The notes under the pieces are model-generated. The model did no database searches, was not told the origin of the DNA, and saw nothing but the letters and a program-made list of their open reading frames with translations. DNA of 64,000 nt, from assembly GCA_003132165.1 (NCBI GenBank), contig PKWW01000050.1, forward strand, positions 11,612 through 75,611, read 5' to 3'. Origin of the DNA: Acidimicrobiaceae bacterium (GTDB lineage: Bacteria; Actinomycetota; Acidimicrobiia; Acidimicrobiales; RAAP-2). Of this stretch, positions 37,277 to 45,103 are shown piece by piece (within the stretch, counting starts at the first letter, position 1; every line of letters begins with the position of its first letter). Made by a program: the position numbers and the translations under genes.

Positions 37277-38623
37277 GTGGACACCACTGCAATTTTCAAG
37301 GCCTATGACGTTCGTGGCACCTACCCGGACCAGATCGATGAGCGCGTCGCGCGCGCCGTGGGTTCGGCCTTCGCCTCCTTCGCCAAGGTGTCGCGGATAG
37401 TAATCGCGCGCGATATGCGCCCTTCGGGCGTGAACCTCTGTGAGGCCTTCGCCGACGGTGCACGTGCGGTCGGCACCCAGGTTGTCGACCTCGGTCTCGC
37501 CTCCACGGACTTCCTCTACTTCGCCTCGGGCCACCTGGATGCCCCCGGCGCGATGTTCACCGCGTCGCACAATCCGGCCAAGTACAACGGAATCAAAATG
37601 TGCCTCGCCGGCGCCAAGCCCATTGGCGTCGAATCGGGACTGGTGGCGATCGAGGAGATGACCAAGGCCTTCTACGAGAGCCCGGCCGAGGGGCCGCTCG
37701 CGAGCCTGACGAGCGTCGATCTGATGGATGCGTGGGTCAAGCACGTGCACTCTTTTGTCGACCTGGCTTCGCTTCGACCCCTGAAGATCGTGTGTGACAC
37801 GGCCAACGGGATGGGCGGCTTCGTCGCGCCCAAGGTCTTCGCGGATCTCCCCTTCGAAGTCGAGATCCTGTTCGAGGAGCTCGACGGGACGTTCCCCAAC
37901 CACCCGGCCGACCCGCTCAATCCCGACAACATTCGCGACCTTCAGCGCCGCGTGCTCGAGACCGGCGCGGACATTGGTCTGGCTTTTGACGGCGACGCCG
38001 ACCGGGTCTTTCTGGTGGACGAGAAGGCGCAGCCGGTCAGTGGTTCGACAACCACGGCGATGGTGGCGGTTGCGATGCTCAAGCGCAATCCCGGCGCGAC
38101 GATCCTCTACAACCTGATCTGCTCGAAGGCCGTGCCTGAGGTCATCAAAGAAGCCGGCGGGGTGCCGGTGCGCACGCGTGTCGGCCACAGTTACATCAAG
38201 CAGGTGATGGCCGAGACCAACGCCGTCTTCGGGGGCGAACACTCGGGCCACTACTACTACCGCGACAACTTTCGCGCGGACTCGGGGATCATCACCGCAC
38301 TCATCGTGCTCGAGCTCATGGGACAGACAGGAGCCAAGCTCTCGGAGCTCAGCGAACCGCTCGAGCGTTACGCGGACTCTGGAGAGATCAACACCCACGT
38401 CGCCAACCCCGCCGCGACGGTCGCCGCAGTCGCCGCGGCGCTGAAGGAAAAGGGCGTGAGCGTCGACGAACTCGACGGTATCACCGCCGACTACGGCACG
38501 TGGTGGTTCAACCTGCGTCCGTCCAATACCGAACCGCTACTGCGACTGAACGTCGAGGCGGCGGATTCACAAGCGTGTCAACAACGGGTGCAAGAAGTAC
38601 TCGCAATGATCAAAGGGGCGTAA
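37277..38623 (+). CDS. Phosphomannomutase/phosphoglucomutase
   Basis: Interconverts mannose-6-phosphate and mannose-1-phosphate (or the glucose forms), supplying GDP-mannose for glycans. It is 448 aa, standard for the alpha-D-phosphohexomutase family. Motifs in order: phosphoserine loop TASHNPAKYNG near 95-105, metal loop DGDADRVF near 238-245, sugar-specificity loop GEHSGHYYY near 320, and phosphate-binding RPSNTEPLLRL near 415. EHSGH is usual for PMM/PGM enzymes with dual specificity. Likely equivalent of actinobacterial manB. The nucleotidyltransferase at 19703 would use its product. Confidence 0.92.
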   Translation: MDTTAIFKAYDVRGTYPDQIDERVARAVGSAFASFAKVSRIVIARDMRPSGVNLCEAFADGARAVGTQVVDLGLASTDFLYFASGHLDAPGAMFTASHNPAKYNGIKMCLAGAKPIGVESGLVAIEEMTKAFYESPAEGPLASLTSVDLMDAWVKHVHSFVDLASLRPLKIVCDTANGMGGFVAPKVFADLPFEVEILFEELDGTFPNHPADPLNPDNIRDLQRRVLETGADIGLAFDGDADRVFLVDEKAQPVSGSTTTAMVAVAMLKRNPGATILYNLICSKAVPEVIKEAGGVPVRTRVGHSYIKQVMAETNAVFGGEHSGHYYYRDNFRADSGIITALIVLELMGQTGAKLSELSEPLERYADSGEINTHVANPAATVAAVAAALKEKGVSVDELDGITADYGTWWFNLRPSNTEPLLRLNVEAADSQACQQRVQEVLAMIKGA

Positions 38624-38628
38624 GCGCG

Positions 38629-38856
38629 ATGGCTCTCGAAAGTTTCCTGCTGGATCTCCTAGAAGATCCCAAAGACCACGGCGTGCTGCTCTACATCGCC
38701 GATGAGAACGTCCTCTACAACCCGCGACTACGTATCGTCTACGAGGTTCGTGATTCGATTCCGGTGCTGCTGCCCGACGAGGCGAAGCCCGTGAGCGACG
38801 CGCAGCACGACGCGTACGTGCAGAATCCGAAGGCCCGCGCGACGGGCAAGTCCTAG
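38629..38856 (+). CDS. Trm112-like small protein
   Basis: 75 aa from ATG 38629, 5 bases after the phosphomannomutase stop; the track start at 38500 lies inside that gene. The layout LLEDPKDHGVLLYIADENVLYNPRLRIVYEVRDSIPVLLPDEA is that of the Trm112 domain, whose members activate methyltransferases. The zinc cysteines of eukaryotic Trm112 are absent, as is common in bacteria. Actinobacteria often carry this gene directly after manB. AGGGG lies about 11 bases upstream of the start, rather far. Confidence 0.82.
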   Translation: MALESFLLDLLEDPKDHGVLLYIADENVLYNPRLRIVYEVRDSIPVLLPDEAKPVSDAQHDAYVQNPKARATGKS

Positions 38857-38888
38857 CAGCCACGCTCGCGCGCAGCTGCTAGTCCCGC

Positions 38889-40097
38889 TTAGTTCAGACG
38901 CTCGACGATCATGGCCATTCCCTGGCCGCCGCCGATGCACATCGACTCCATGCCGTAACGCTTGCCCGAGTCCTCGAGCGAGTTCAACAGCGTGGTCATG
39001 ATGCGTGCACCGGTCATGCCGAAGGGGTGGCCGAGTGCGATTCCGCCGCCGCGGATGTTCAACTTGTCGAGCGAGATGCCGAGGTGCTTGGCGCTCGGTA
39101 GCACCTGAGCAGCGAAGGCTTCGTTGATCTCCACGAGGTCGATGTCGTCAATGGTGAGACCAGCGCGCTTCAGGGCCTGGCGGCACGCCTCAATCGGGCC
39201 GAGGCCCATGATCTCGGGGTTGATCCCGCTGACGCCGCTCGAAATGATGCGCGCGAGGGGCTTGATGCCTAGTTCCTTCGCTCGGGTGTCGCTCATCACG
39301 ACAACCGCAGCCGCGCCGTCGTTCAACGGGCAGGCGTTGCCGGCCGTGACGCTGCCGCCTTCGCGGAACACCGGCAGCAACGACGACAACTTCTCGAGGG
39401 TGGTGCCGGCGCGCGGCCCATCGTCCTTGTTGACCACAGTGCCGTCGGGCAGGGTAACCGGAATGATCTCGCGCTCGAAGAAGCCGTTCAACTGGTGGGC
39501 AACGGCGAGTTCCTGGCTACGAACAGCGAACTCGTCCATCTCGAGGCGCGAGACGTTCTCTTGTTCGGCGACGTTCTCCGCGGTCTGGCCCATGGCGATG
39601 TAGATGTCGGGCAGTCCGGGCTGGGGGGTCCAGGGTTCGGTGAACTTCGCCGAGCGACTCTCGGTTCGGCGCAGCGCGTCGGCGAAGAGGGGGTTCATGG
39701 CTTTGCCGCTGTCCGACGCGCCCGAGGCGAATCGCGACACCGTCTCGACGCCGGCGGCGACGAAGACGTCGCCCTCTCCGGCGCGGATGGCGTGGGCGGC
39801 CATCCGGATGGTCTGCAGCGATGACGAACAGTACCGGTTGACGGTCACGCCGGGCACGTTATCGAGACCCGCCAGGATCGCGGCGACGCGCGCGACGTTG
39901 AATCCGGCTTCGCCCGCGGGCTGACCGCAGCCGAGCATGAGGTCCTCAACGGTGTGTGGGTCGAGCTGAGGCACTTTCTTGAGTACTTCGCGCACGGCGA
40001 GTGCGGCGAGGTCATCGGGACGCATGTCGACGAGTGATCCTTTGAAGGCGCGCCCGATCGGGGTGCGACCGGTGGCGACGATTACGGCTTCGGGCAT
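38889..40097 (-). CDS. Thiolase (acetyl-CoA C-acyltransferase)
   Basis: Cleaves or condenses acyl-CoA thioesters, either in fatty-acid beta-oxidation or acetoacetyl-CoA formation. It is 402 aa. Catalytic residues: nucleophile Cys in NRYCSSSLQTI (near 91), His in GHPFGMTGAR (near 355), and proton-donor Cys in MCIGGGQGMAM (near 386). NEAFAAQ is also present. Start ATG 40097 has a strong AGGAGG site 5 bases upstream. It is downstream of the riboflavin synthase gene, with a hairpin between them, so is probably its own unit. Confidence 0.94.
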   Translation of the reverse strand: MPEAVIVATGRTPIGRAFKGSLVDMRPDDLAALAVREVLKKVPQLDPHTVEDLMLGCGQPAGEAGFNVARVAAILAGLDNVPGVTVNRYCSSSLQTIRMAAHAIRAGEGDVFVAAGVETVSRFASGASDSGKAMNPLFADALRRTESRSAKFTEPWTPQPGLPDIYIAMGQTAENVAEQENVSRLEMDEFAVRSQELAVAHQLNGFFEREIIPVTLPDGTVVNKDDGPRAGTTLEKLSSLLPVFREGGSVTAGNACPLNDGAAAVVVMSDTRAKELGIKPLARIISSGVSGINPEIMGLGPIEACRQALKRAGLTIDDIDLVEINEAFAAQVLPSAKHLGISLDKLNIRGGGIALGHPFGMTGARIMTTLLNSLEDSGKRYGMESMCIGGGQGMAMIVERLN

Positions 40098-40154
40098 TAG
40101 TTCCTCCTAGTAGTTACTGCAAGGTAACTCTGGCGAGCATAGTGAAGACACGGG

Positions 40155-40183
40155 CCGCTCGGAGAATGCGCTCAACCGAGCGG
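40155..40183 (-). terminator. Hairpin at the end of the riboflavin synthase gene
   Basis: Perfect 8-base arms CCGCTCGG / CCGAGCGG around a 13-base loop. It spans the riboflavin synthase stop codon (40172-40174). No T-run follows on the minus strand, so termination would be weak or of another kind. Confidence 0.4.
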
Positions 40184-40687
40184 TAGGGGACCGGCATCGT
40201 CGAAGCCCTGTCGTACGCCCTGACCCGCGCGTCGGCTGAGTTGCTCGGGCTCGAACAGCATCCAGTAGGCGTTGCGGGCGTGCTTTCGCGAGCGGTTCTC
40301 GAACACCGAGGCGAGCACCTGGGGGTCGTCGGCCTCGTCCTCGTGCACGAAGACCTCGAGTATCGGCGTCGAGGTGAGCAATTGCGCCTGCATGATCCCC
40401 TGGGCGGCTTCGTGGGCGCACTGCTTGTCAATCGGTGCCGAGCCCGGCATGCCGAGCGCGACCACGATCGAGCAGCCATCCTTCTCGATGAGGTTCTTCG
40501 CGGCGACCGCGAGGTCCTTGAAGCCGGGGACGGTCTTCGCCACGACCTCGAATGTCTCGCCGTAACCGGGGCACTGTGCGAGTTCGGCGCGTGCGGCTCC
40601 CCCCATGTCGTAGCGGGCGAACATCGTGTCGACGACGCCGATGCGGACCTTCTTGTCCGACTTTGGTGTTTTATTCTTCTTGGTCAT
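40172..40687 (-). CDS. ribC: Archaeal-type riboflavin synthase (RibC, COG1731-like)
   Basis: Predicted to dismute two 6,7-dimethyl-8-ribityllumazines to riboflavin. It is 171 aa. From memory of the Methanocaldococcus jannaschii enzyme, the match is close along the whole chain: IGVVDTMFARYDM near the start, KTVPGFKDLAVAAKNL, GCSIVVALGMPGSA, DKQCAHEAAQGIMQAQL, ILEVFVHEDEADD, and a C-terminal GQGVRQGFDDAGP. This family is related to lumazine synthase, not to the two-domain bacterial RibE. The Lys-rich first 15 residues are extra. GGAG precedes the ATG, and a TACACT -10 lies at 40717-40712. Lumazine synthase is the main alternative, but the motifs fit RibC better. Confidence 0.87.
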   Translation of the reverse strand: MTKKNKTPKSDKKVRIGVVDTMFARYDMGGAARAELAQCPGYGETFEVVAKTVPGFKDLAVAAKNLIEKDGCSIVVALGMPGSAPIDKQCAHEAAQGIMQAQLLTSTPILEVFVHEDEADDPQVLASVFENRSRKHARNAYWMLFEPEQLSRRAGQGVRQGFDDAGPLPLG

Positions 40688-40711
40688 GGTGCTCCGATCC
40701 GTGATGAGACC

Positions 40712-40717
40712 AGTGTA
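40712..40717 (-). promoter_or_regulatory. -10 element of the riboflavin synthase gene
   Basis: Minus-strand TACACT, 24 bases before the ATG. It would give a leader of about 18 bases that includes GGAG. I see no FMN-riboswitch-sized leader. Confidence 0.4.
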
Positions 40718-40752
40718 GGGAGTACGAGTAAATCCCTACGAGGTGCGATGCT

Positions 40753-41706
40753 TTAGCGCGGCGCCAGCCCCTCGACGGCGTCCTTCAGTTCGACACCGAA
40801 GGGAATGACCGCGAGCGTCGGGATCTGGACGCCCGCCTCCACGTACTGCGTAACGTGGTCGCGGCACTTCTCGTAGGAACCGTGGATGATCAATTCGTCA
40901 CACACCGAGTCCGGGATGACCGAATTGGCGAGTTTGCGGTCCCCGGCGGCCCACGCGTCCCACATGGGCTGCAGCAGCTCGCCGCGTCCGAGCCAGCGGT
41001 GGAACTCGGCGTAGGTCGGGACCGTCAGGTACGACGAGATCATCCGGCGAGCGATGAAGCGTGCCGCATCGGCGTCTTCGGTGGGGATCACGAACAAACG
41101 AGCTGCGATGGTCTTTCCCTCGCCGACTTCGCCGATGCACTGGGCGACGTCAGTCGCGGCGAGCCAGTTCAGGATCGCTCCGTCGGCTTCCTTGCCCGCG
41201 AGGTGCAGCATCCCTGGTCGCAGTGCGCCGAGCAGGATCGGCGGACGTTCGAGTACCGGTCGTGAGAGCTTGAAGCCGTGAACCTCGAAGGTCTCGAAGA
41301 CCTCGTCGATCTTCTCGCCGGCGAGGGCCTTCTTCACGAAGCGCAGCATGTCACGCGTATGGGCGTAGGGCTTCTCGAACGCAATGCCGTTCCAGCGCTC
41401 GACGACGGGTTGGCTTGACGAGCCCAGCCCCATGATGAAGCGACCGCCGGCCACTTCGGCGAGCGCGGCGATGCTCATAGCCATCAGGCCCGGGCCTCTC
41501 GTGTACGCCGGCGTCACCGCGACACCGATGTTGAGCCGTGACTCCCACGCGGCGGCGAGCGTGAGCGGCGTGAAGCCGTCGGCGCCGTCGACTTCTGCGG
41601 ACCAGACGTCGGTGTAGCCGAGGTCGGCGAGCCGGTGGAACCAGTCCTTGTGCTCGGGGAGCGAGACGCCGTCGAAGGGGATGGTGATGCCGTAGCGGAA
41701 GGTCAT
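40753..41706 (-). CDS. Luciferase-like (LLM) F420-dependent oxidoreductase
   Basis: TIM-barrel oxidoreductase, 317 aa, of the luciferase-like superfamily that uses FMN or F420. Features: YGITIPFDGVSLPEHKDWFHRLADLGYTDVWSAE at the N-terminus, IGVAVTPAYTRGPGLMAMS, GGRFIMGLGSSSQPVVERWNG (cofactor phosphate region), PPILLGALRPGMLHLAG, and GSYEKCRDHVTQYVEAGV. This pattern is that of the actinobacterial F420-dependent branch, which fits the cofD/cofE genes in the window. The substrate is unknown. It is upstream of the riboflavin synthase gene on the same strand. Confidence 0.88.
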   Translation of the reverse strand: MTFRYGITIPFDGVSLPEHKDWFHRLADLGYTDVWSAEVDGADGFTPLTLAAAWESRLNIGVAVTPAYTRGPGLMAMSIAALAEVAGGRFIMGLGSSSQPVVERWNGIAFEKPYAHTRDMLRFVKKALAGEKIDEVFETFEVHGFKLSRPVLERPPILLGALRPGMLHLAGKEADGAILNWLAATDVAQCIGEVGEGKTIAARLFVIPTEDADAARFIARRMISSYLTVPTYAEFHRWLGRGELLQPMWDAWAAGDRKLANSVIPDSVCDELIIHGSYEKCRDHVTQYVEAGVQIPTLAVIPFGVELKDAVEGLAPR

Positions 41707-41743
41707 CTGTTCAGTGTTCCAGAAATGAGGCGCTCCGTGCGAC

Positions 41744-42526
41744 TCAGTCGAGGTAGTCGCCGCTGGTCGCCTCGGGAACGGTGTAGCCGCGGCGTCCGAG
41801 ATCGTGCACCCAACGCTCGATCAACGTCTCGAGTACGGCGACGCGGGCGAAGTGCTTGTTCTCGGCGGCGATGAGGTCCCAGTGGGCGTGCCCGTGGTCG
41901 GTGGTGTCGATCATGCTGTTGATGCAGCGCACGTACGCGGACCGCTTCTCGCGGTTTCGCCAGTCGTCGGGCGTCAACTTCCACTGCTTCAAGGGATCAC
42001 CCTGGCGGTTGTTGAACCGGACGAGCTGCTCGTCGTCGGAGATCTGGAGCCAGAACTTGACGATGGTGACACCGTCGTTCACGAGCATCTTCTCGAAGGC
42101 CACGATCTCGTCCGCTGACAATTTGGCGGCGTCGTCGTCAATATTTCCCTCGACCCGCTCGACGAGCAATCGTCCGTACCAGGACCGGTCGTAGACAGTC
42201 ATCTCGCCACGACCGGGCATCGATTCCTGGAAGCGCCAGAGGAAGTGGTGGCGTAGTTCCTCTTCGGTGGGCGGGCCAATGGGTACGACCCGGACGTGGC
42301 GGGGGTCGAGTCCGCTGGTGAGACGGCGAATCGCGCCACCCTTGCCGGCGGCGTCGATTCCTTCGAAGAGCACGAGCAAACCGGGCCCGACGACCTTGGG
42401 CTCGAGCAGTCCCGCCGTGAAGAGACGTAACTGGCTGAGGCGGAGCTGGGCTGCCGCGACGCGAGTCTCGGACTGCTCGTGGCTCAGCGTCTGGTGCAGA
42501 TCGAGATCATCGAGTCGGGAGGACAT
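41744..42526 (-). CDS. ppk2: Polyphosphate kinase 2 family protein
   Basis: Transfers phosphate between polyphosphate and nucleotides. It is 260 aa with one P-loop kinase domain. Walker A FEGIDAAGKGGAIRRL near 50, lid region PPTEEELRHHFLWRFQESMPGRG, Walker B-like YDRSWYGRLLVERVEG, and KFWLQISDDEQL. Single-domain PPK2s make ADP/ATP or GTP from polyphosphate; the subclass cannot be fixed by eye. Start ATG 42526 is 7 bases after minus-strand TACGGT; the in-frame ATG at 42535 is less likely. Confidence 0.92.
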   Translation of the reverse strand: MSSRLDDLDLHQTLSHEQSETRVAAAQLRLSQLRLFTAGLLEPKVVGPGLLVLFEGIDAAGKGGAIRRLTSGLDPRHVRVVPIGPPTEEELRHHFLWRFQESMPGRGEMTVYDRSWYGRLLVERVEGNIDDDAAKLSADEIVAFEKMLVNDGVTIVKFWLQISDDEQLVRFNNRQGDPLKQWKLTPDDWRNREKRSAYVRCINSMIDTTDHGHAHWDLIAAENKHFARVAVLETLIERWVHDLGRRGYTVPEATSGDYLD

Positions 42527-42533
42527 TGTTTTC

Positions 42534-42539
42534 ACCGTA
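42534..42539 (-). promoter_or_regulatory. -10 element of ppk2 (leaderless)
   Basis: Minus-strand TACGGT, 7 bases before ATG 42526, with no ribosome site. Confidence 0.5.
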
Positions 42540-42580
42540 GCGGACCGCGCCCACGTCGTGACTCACCCGCCGGTTGCTCG

Positions 42581-42790
42581 CTACTTGCTGGTTCGCCACC
42601 GCTCAAGGGCGATCAGGGTCCACACCGCCTCGACGGCACCGAAGGGCCAGGCGCCGCTCGCGAACCCGTACACGCTCGACAACACACAGCCCAGGGCGAA
42701 ACCTGCGACGAAGTGCCGGCCCCGCGACTCCAGGGCGTACATCAGCATCATGAAACTCACGGCGATCACGCCGAAGAGCGTGACGCTCAC
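42581..42790 (-). CDS. Small two-helix membrane protein
   Basis: 69 aa from GTG 42790, 20 bases after the YfhO-like gene stop and on the same strand. Two hydrophobic segments (VTLFGVIAVSFMMLMYAL, and a second around FALGCVLSSVYGFASGAWPFGAVEAVWTLIAL) are split by SRGRHFVAG. The tail ERWRTSK is basic. The pattern resembles small YgaP/DUF-type actinobacterial membrane proteins, but I do not recognise the family. No clear ribosome site. It probably travels with the upstream membrane protein. Confidence 0.65.
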   Translation of the reverse strand: MSVTLFGVIAVSFMMLMYALESRGRHFVAGFALGCVLSSVYGFASGAWPFGAVEAVWTLIALERWRTSK

Positions 42791-42810
42791 GATTGGCCGC
42801 GCGACACGGC

Positions 42811-45060
42811 TCAGCGCTTGTGGCGCGGGCGCTGGGACGGGCGGCGTTCACGAATCCACGAGTAGACGAGGAAGAGACCGCCGAGCAGTCCCGCGAGCAT
42901 CGCGAGCTCTTCGTGGGGCGGCAGGAACTTGAAGGTCACGGTGGACGTACCCGCAGGCACTGAAACGCTCTGATACGCGTGGTCGGACTCGTTGATGGTA
43001 ACAGTCTTACCGTTCACCGACGCGTGCCACCCGGCCATGAAGAGTTCGCTGCGTATGAGAGTCGAGCCACCCGAGGGGCAGTTGACCGTGGCGCTGTTGT
43101 CGCCGGTGCTCGTCACCGTGCACGACGGGGACTTCGCGGAGAAGAACGGCCGTGTGGTGGGCATCTGGTAGATGACCACGATCGAGTCCTCGTACACCTG
43201 CTTCACGCCGACTTTGGCCAGTTCCGGTAGTAGCGCGAGCGAGTTCGGCGCGACCAGGTACTTGACCGACGCGTCTTCGTAGGCGCTGAGGTGGGTGACG
43301 ACCTCCTGCTCCTGCGCGTAGATTCCCGTCACGCCGCCGTGGATCACAAACTGGTTGAGCGGCGTTTTTCCAGGGAAGAGTTGCGTGTTGATCAGGTTGC
43401 CGAAGGTCTTCGGGAAGGGGAGATCGACCGCGGCGAGTGAGTTTATGTCAAACTCGGAGCCCCAGTTCGCGCTCAGGATCCCGAGGTCGAGGAAACGTTC
43501 TTCGCCCAAGTGGGCCTGCAGGAACTGAATTGGGGTCATGTCGACATTGATCTGCTTCGCGGCGCCGCCAGTCGGGACTTGGAACATCACCAGGGATTCA
43601 CCGCAGATGAGGATCGTGATGAGCAGCGGCGTGACCTTCTTCATCGAGAAGCGTCCGAGGACCAGCAGCGCCGCCACGGCGATGAACGGAATGGTGTCGA
43701 GGACGTCGAAGACGAGCTGGGTTTTGTGGGAGTGGGTGACGCCGACGTTCCACGAATGGGCCTCGAGTGCGGCCCAGATCAAGAGAACGAGCGACACCAG
43801 GGTCGCGGTGGTGAAGAGTCGCTTCGCGCGCCGCTCGCTCGCAAAGTCCATGATGCCGAACATCGCGAGGATGATCAGCGCCAGTTCGCAGCTCGGCATG
43901 ATGTAGCGCGAGAGCACGGCGCTCTCGGCGAGCGGCAAGATGTTCCACGCCTGGCGAATGTGTTCGATGTTGAAGATGCTGAGTGTGCCAATCAGCGCAT
44001 AGGCGCCGAGGAAGATGCGAAGCGGGCGATGACGCGATCCGAACAGGCCGAGAAGGGCCAGCGCGACGACGCTGACGGTGAAGTAGCCGCCGATACCGCC
44101 CCAGACATTCCCGGCGTTGGCGTTGGCGAAGATGGTCCCGAAGACGTAGGGATCGACGAACATCGACGCGCCGTGCAGGTTGAGTTGCGATGCACTGTAA
44201 CCACCGGCGGCGTGCGTGCCGATGTCCGCGACCTTCATGAAGTCGTAGAAGGGGACCAGTATCGGCAGCGAAAGCACTCCGCCGACGACGCCGGCGAGGC
44301 CCAAACGACGAGCGGCGATGAGGCGGATCGACTTGTCCAGGGAGAAGAACCGAACGATAGCCCAGCCGGCGCAGAACAAACCGTCGAAGTAGGCGGTCTC
44401 AGGGAATCCTGCATAGAGCGACAGCGCGAGCGCGATTGCCGCGACGTACCAGCCCTTCTTCGAACTGGTGAGCTTCGCATTGTCGAAGATGATCTCGATC
44501 CCCAGGATGAGCATCGGCATGAACGCAACGGGGTTCAAGACCGCATTACCGAGCCACGAGAACGTCCCATTCAGGGCGAAGAGCACACCGGCGCCGGTCG
44601 CAAAGATGAGGGGAATCGAAAGGCGGCGGGCGAGGAAGTAGGTGGACACGCCGGCAATGATCTCGAGCGACATGTGGAACCAGAGCAAGCCGCTCGGTAG
44701 CGCAAAGAACAGCGTCAGGGGAAAGAGCGCCGCCGATTGCATCTCGCCGGCCAGTGGCTGGCCGATTCCCTCGAAGTAGTTCCACCAGGGGAGGTGTCCG
44801 TGGAGGAGGTCCATCGCCGAGAGGTGTCCGAGCGATTGGGTGATGTAGCCGACGTTGGGGTCGATGGCTGGGCGACCGCACGTGACGTTGCAGAGGATTC
44901 GCGAAATCTGCGCCGTCCACGAGATTGGATCGATGTTCGCCATGCCGACCAGGAACAGGATGTTCCCGAGGAGCACGGACAGCACCACCACCAGCACCGG
45001 TGTGGTCGACGGGGGAAGGTTCCGGTAGCGGGTGCTTATCCTCGCCCAAGCGCTCTTCAC
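42811..45060 (-). CDS. YfhO-like polytopic membrane protein
   Basis: 749 aa from GTG 45060. About 13 hydrophobic segments between residues 20 and 470, then a soluble extracytoplasmic region and a last helix near 715, ending in basic RRPSQRPRHKR. The YfhO signature is visible: HGHLPWWNYFEGIGQPLAGEMQSAALFPL near 85-115. In Gram-positives YfhO takes part in glycosylating lipoteichoic acid or similar polymers with lipid-linked sugars. Minus-strand TAGCCT is 6 bases before GTG 45060, so the start looks leaderless. A GT2 gene lies immediately upstream on the same strand. Confidence 0.85.
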   Translation of the reverse strand: MKSAWARISTRYRNLPPSTTPVLVVVLSVLLGNILFLVGMANIDPISWTAQISRILCNVTCGRPAIDPNVGYITQSLGHLSAMDLLHGHLPWWNYFEGIGQPLAGEMQSAALFPLTLFFALPSGLLWFHMSLEIIAGVSTYFLARRLSIPLIFATGAGVLFALNGTFSWLGNAVLNPVAFMPMLILGIEIIFDNAKLTSSKKGWYVAAIALALSLYAGFPETAYFDGLFCAGWAIVRFFSLDKSIRLIAARRLGLAGVVGGVLSLPILVPFYDFMKVADIGTHAAGGYSASQLNLHGASMFVDPYVFGTIFANANAGNVWGGIGGYFTVSVVALALLGLFGSRHRPLRIFLGAYALIGTLSIFNIEHIRQAWNILPLAESAVLSRYIMPSCELALIILAMFGIMDFASERRAKRLFTTATLVSLVLLIWAALEAHSWNVGVTHSHKTQLVFDVLDTIPFIAVAALLVLGRFSMKKVTPLLITILICGESLVMFQVPTGGAAKQINVDMTPIQFLQAHLGEERFLDLGILSANWGSEFDINSLAAVDLPFPKTFGNLINTQLFPGKTPLNQFVIHGGVTGIYAQEQEVVTHLSAYEDASVKYLVAPNSLALLPELAKVGVKQVYEDSIVVIYQMPTTRPFFSAKSPSCTVTSTGDNSATVNCPSGGSTLIRSELFMAGWHASVNGKTVTINESDHAYQSVSVPAGTSTVTFKFLPPHEELAMLAGLLGGLFLVYSWIRERRPSQRPRHKR

Positions 45061-45066
45061 CGTCAC

Positions 45067-45072
45067 AGGCTA
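45067..45072 (-). promoter_or_regulatory. -10 element of the YfhO-like gene (leaderless)
   Basis: Minus-strand TAGCCT, 6 bases before GTG 45060. This argues against the in-frame GTG at 45066, which abuts the hexamer. Confidence 0.45.
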
Positions 45073-45103
45073 CAAGAGGCTGCGACGCCTCCTCGTCCTT
45101 TAC

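Noticed and set aside
40172-40687. Reading the gene as lumazine synthase (ribH)
   Set aside because: Same superfamily, but the motif order and the HEDEADD and GQGVRQGFDDAGP segments match archaeal riboflavin synthase instead.
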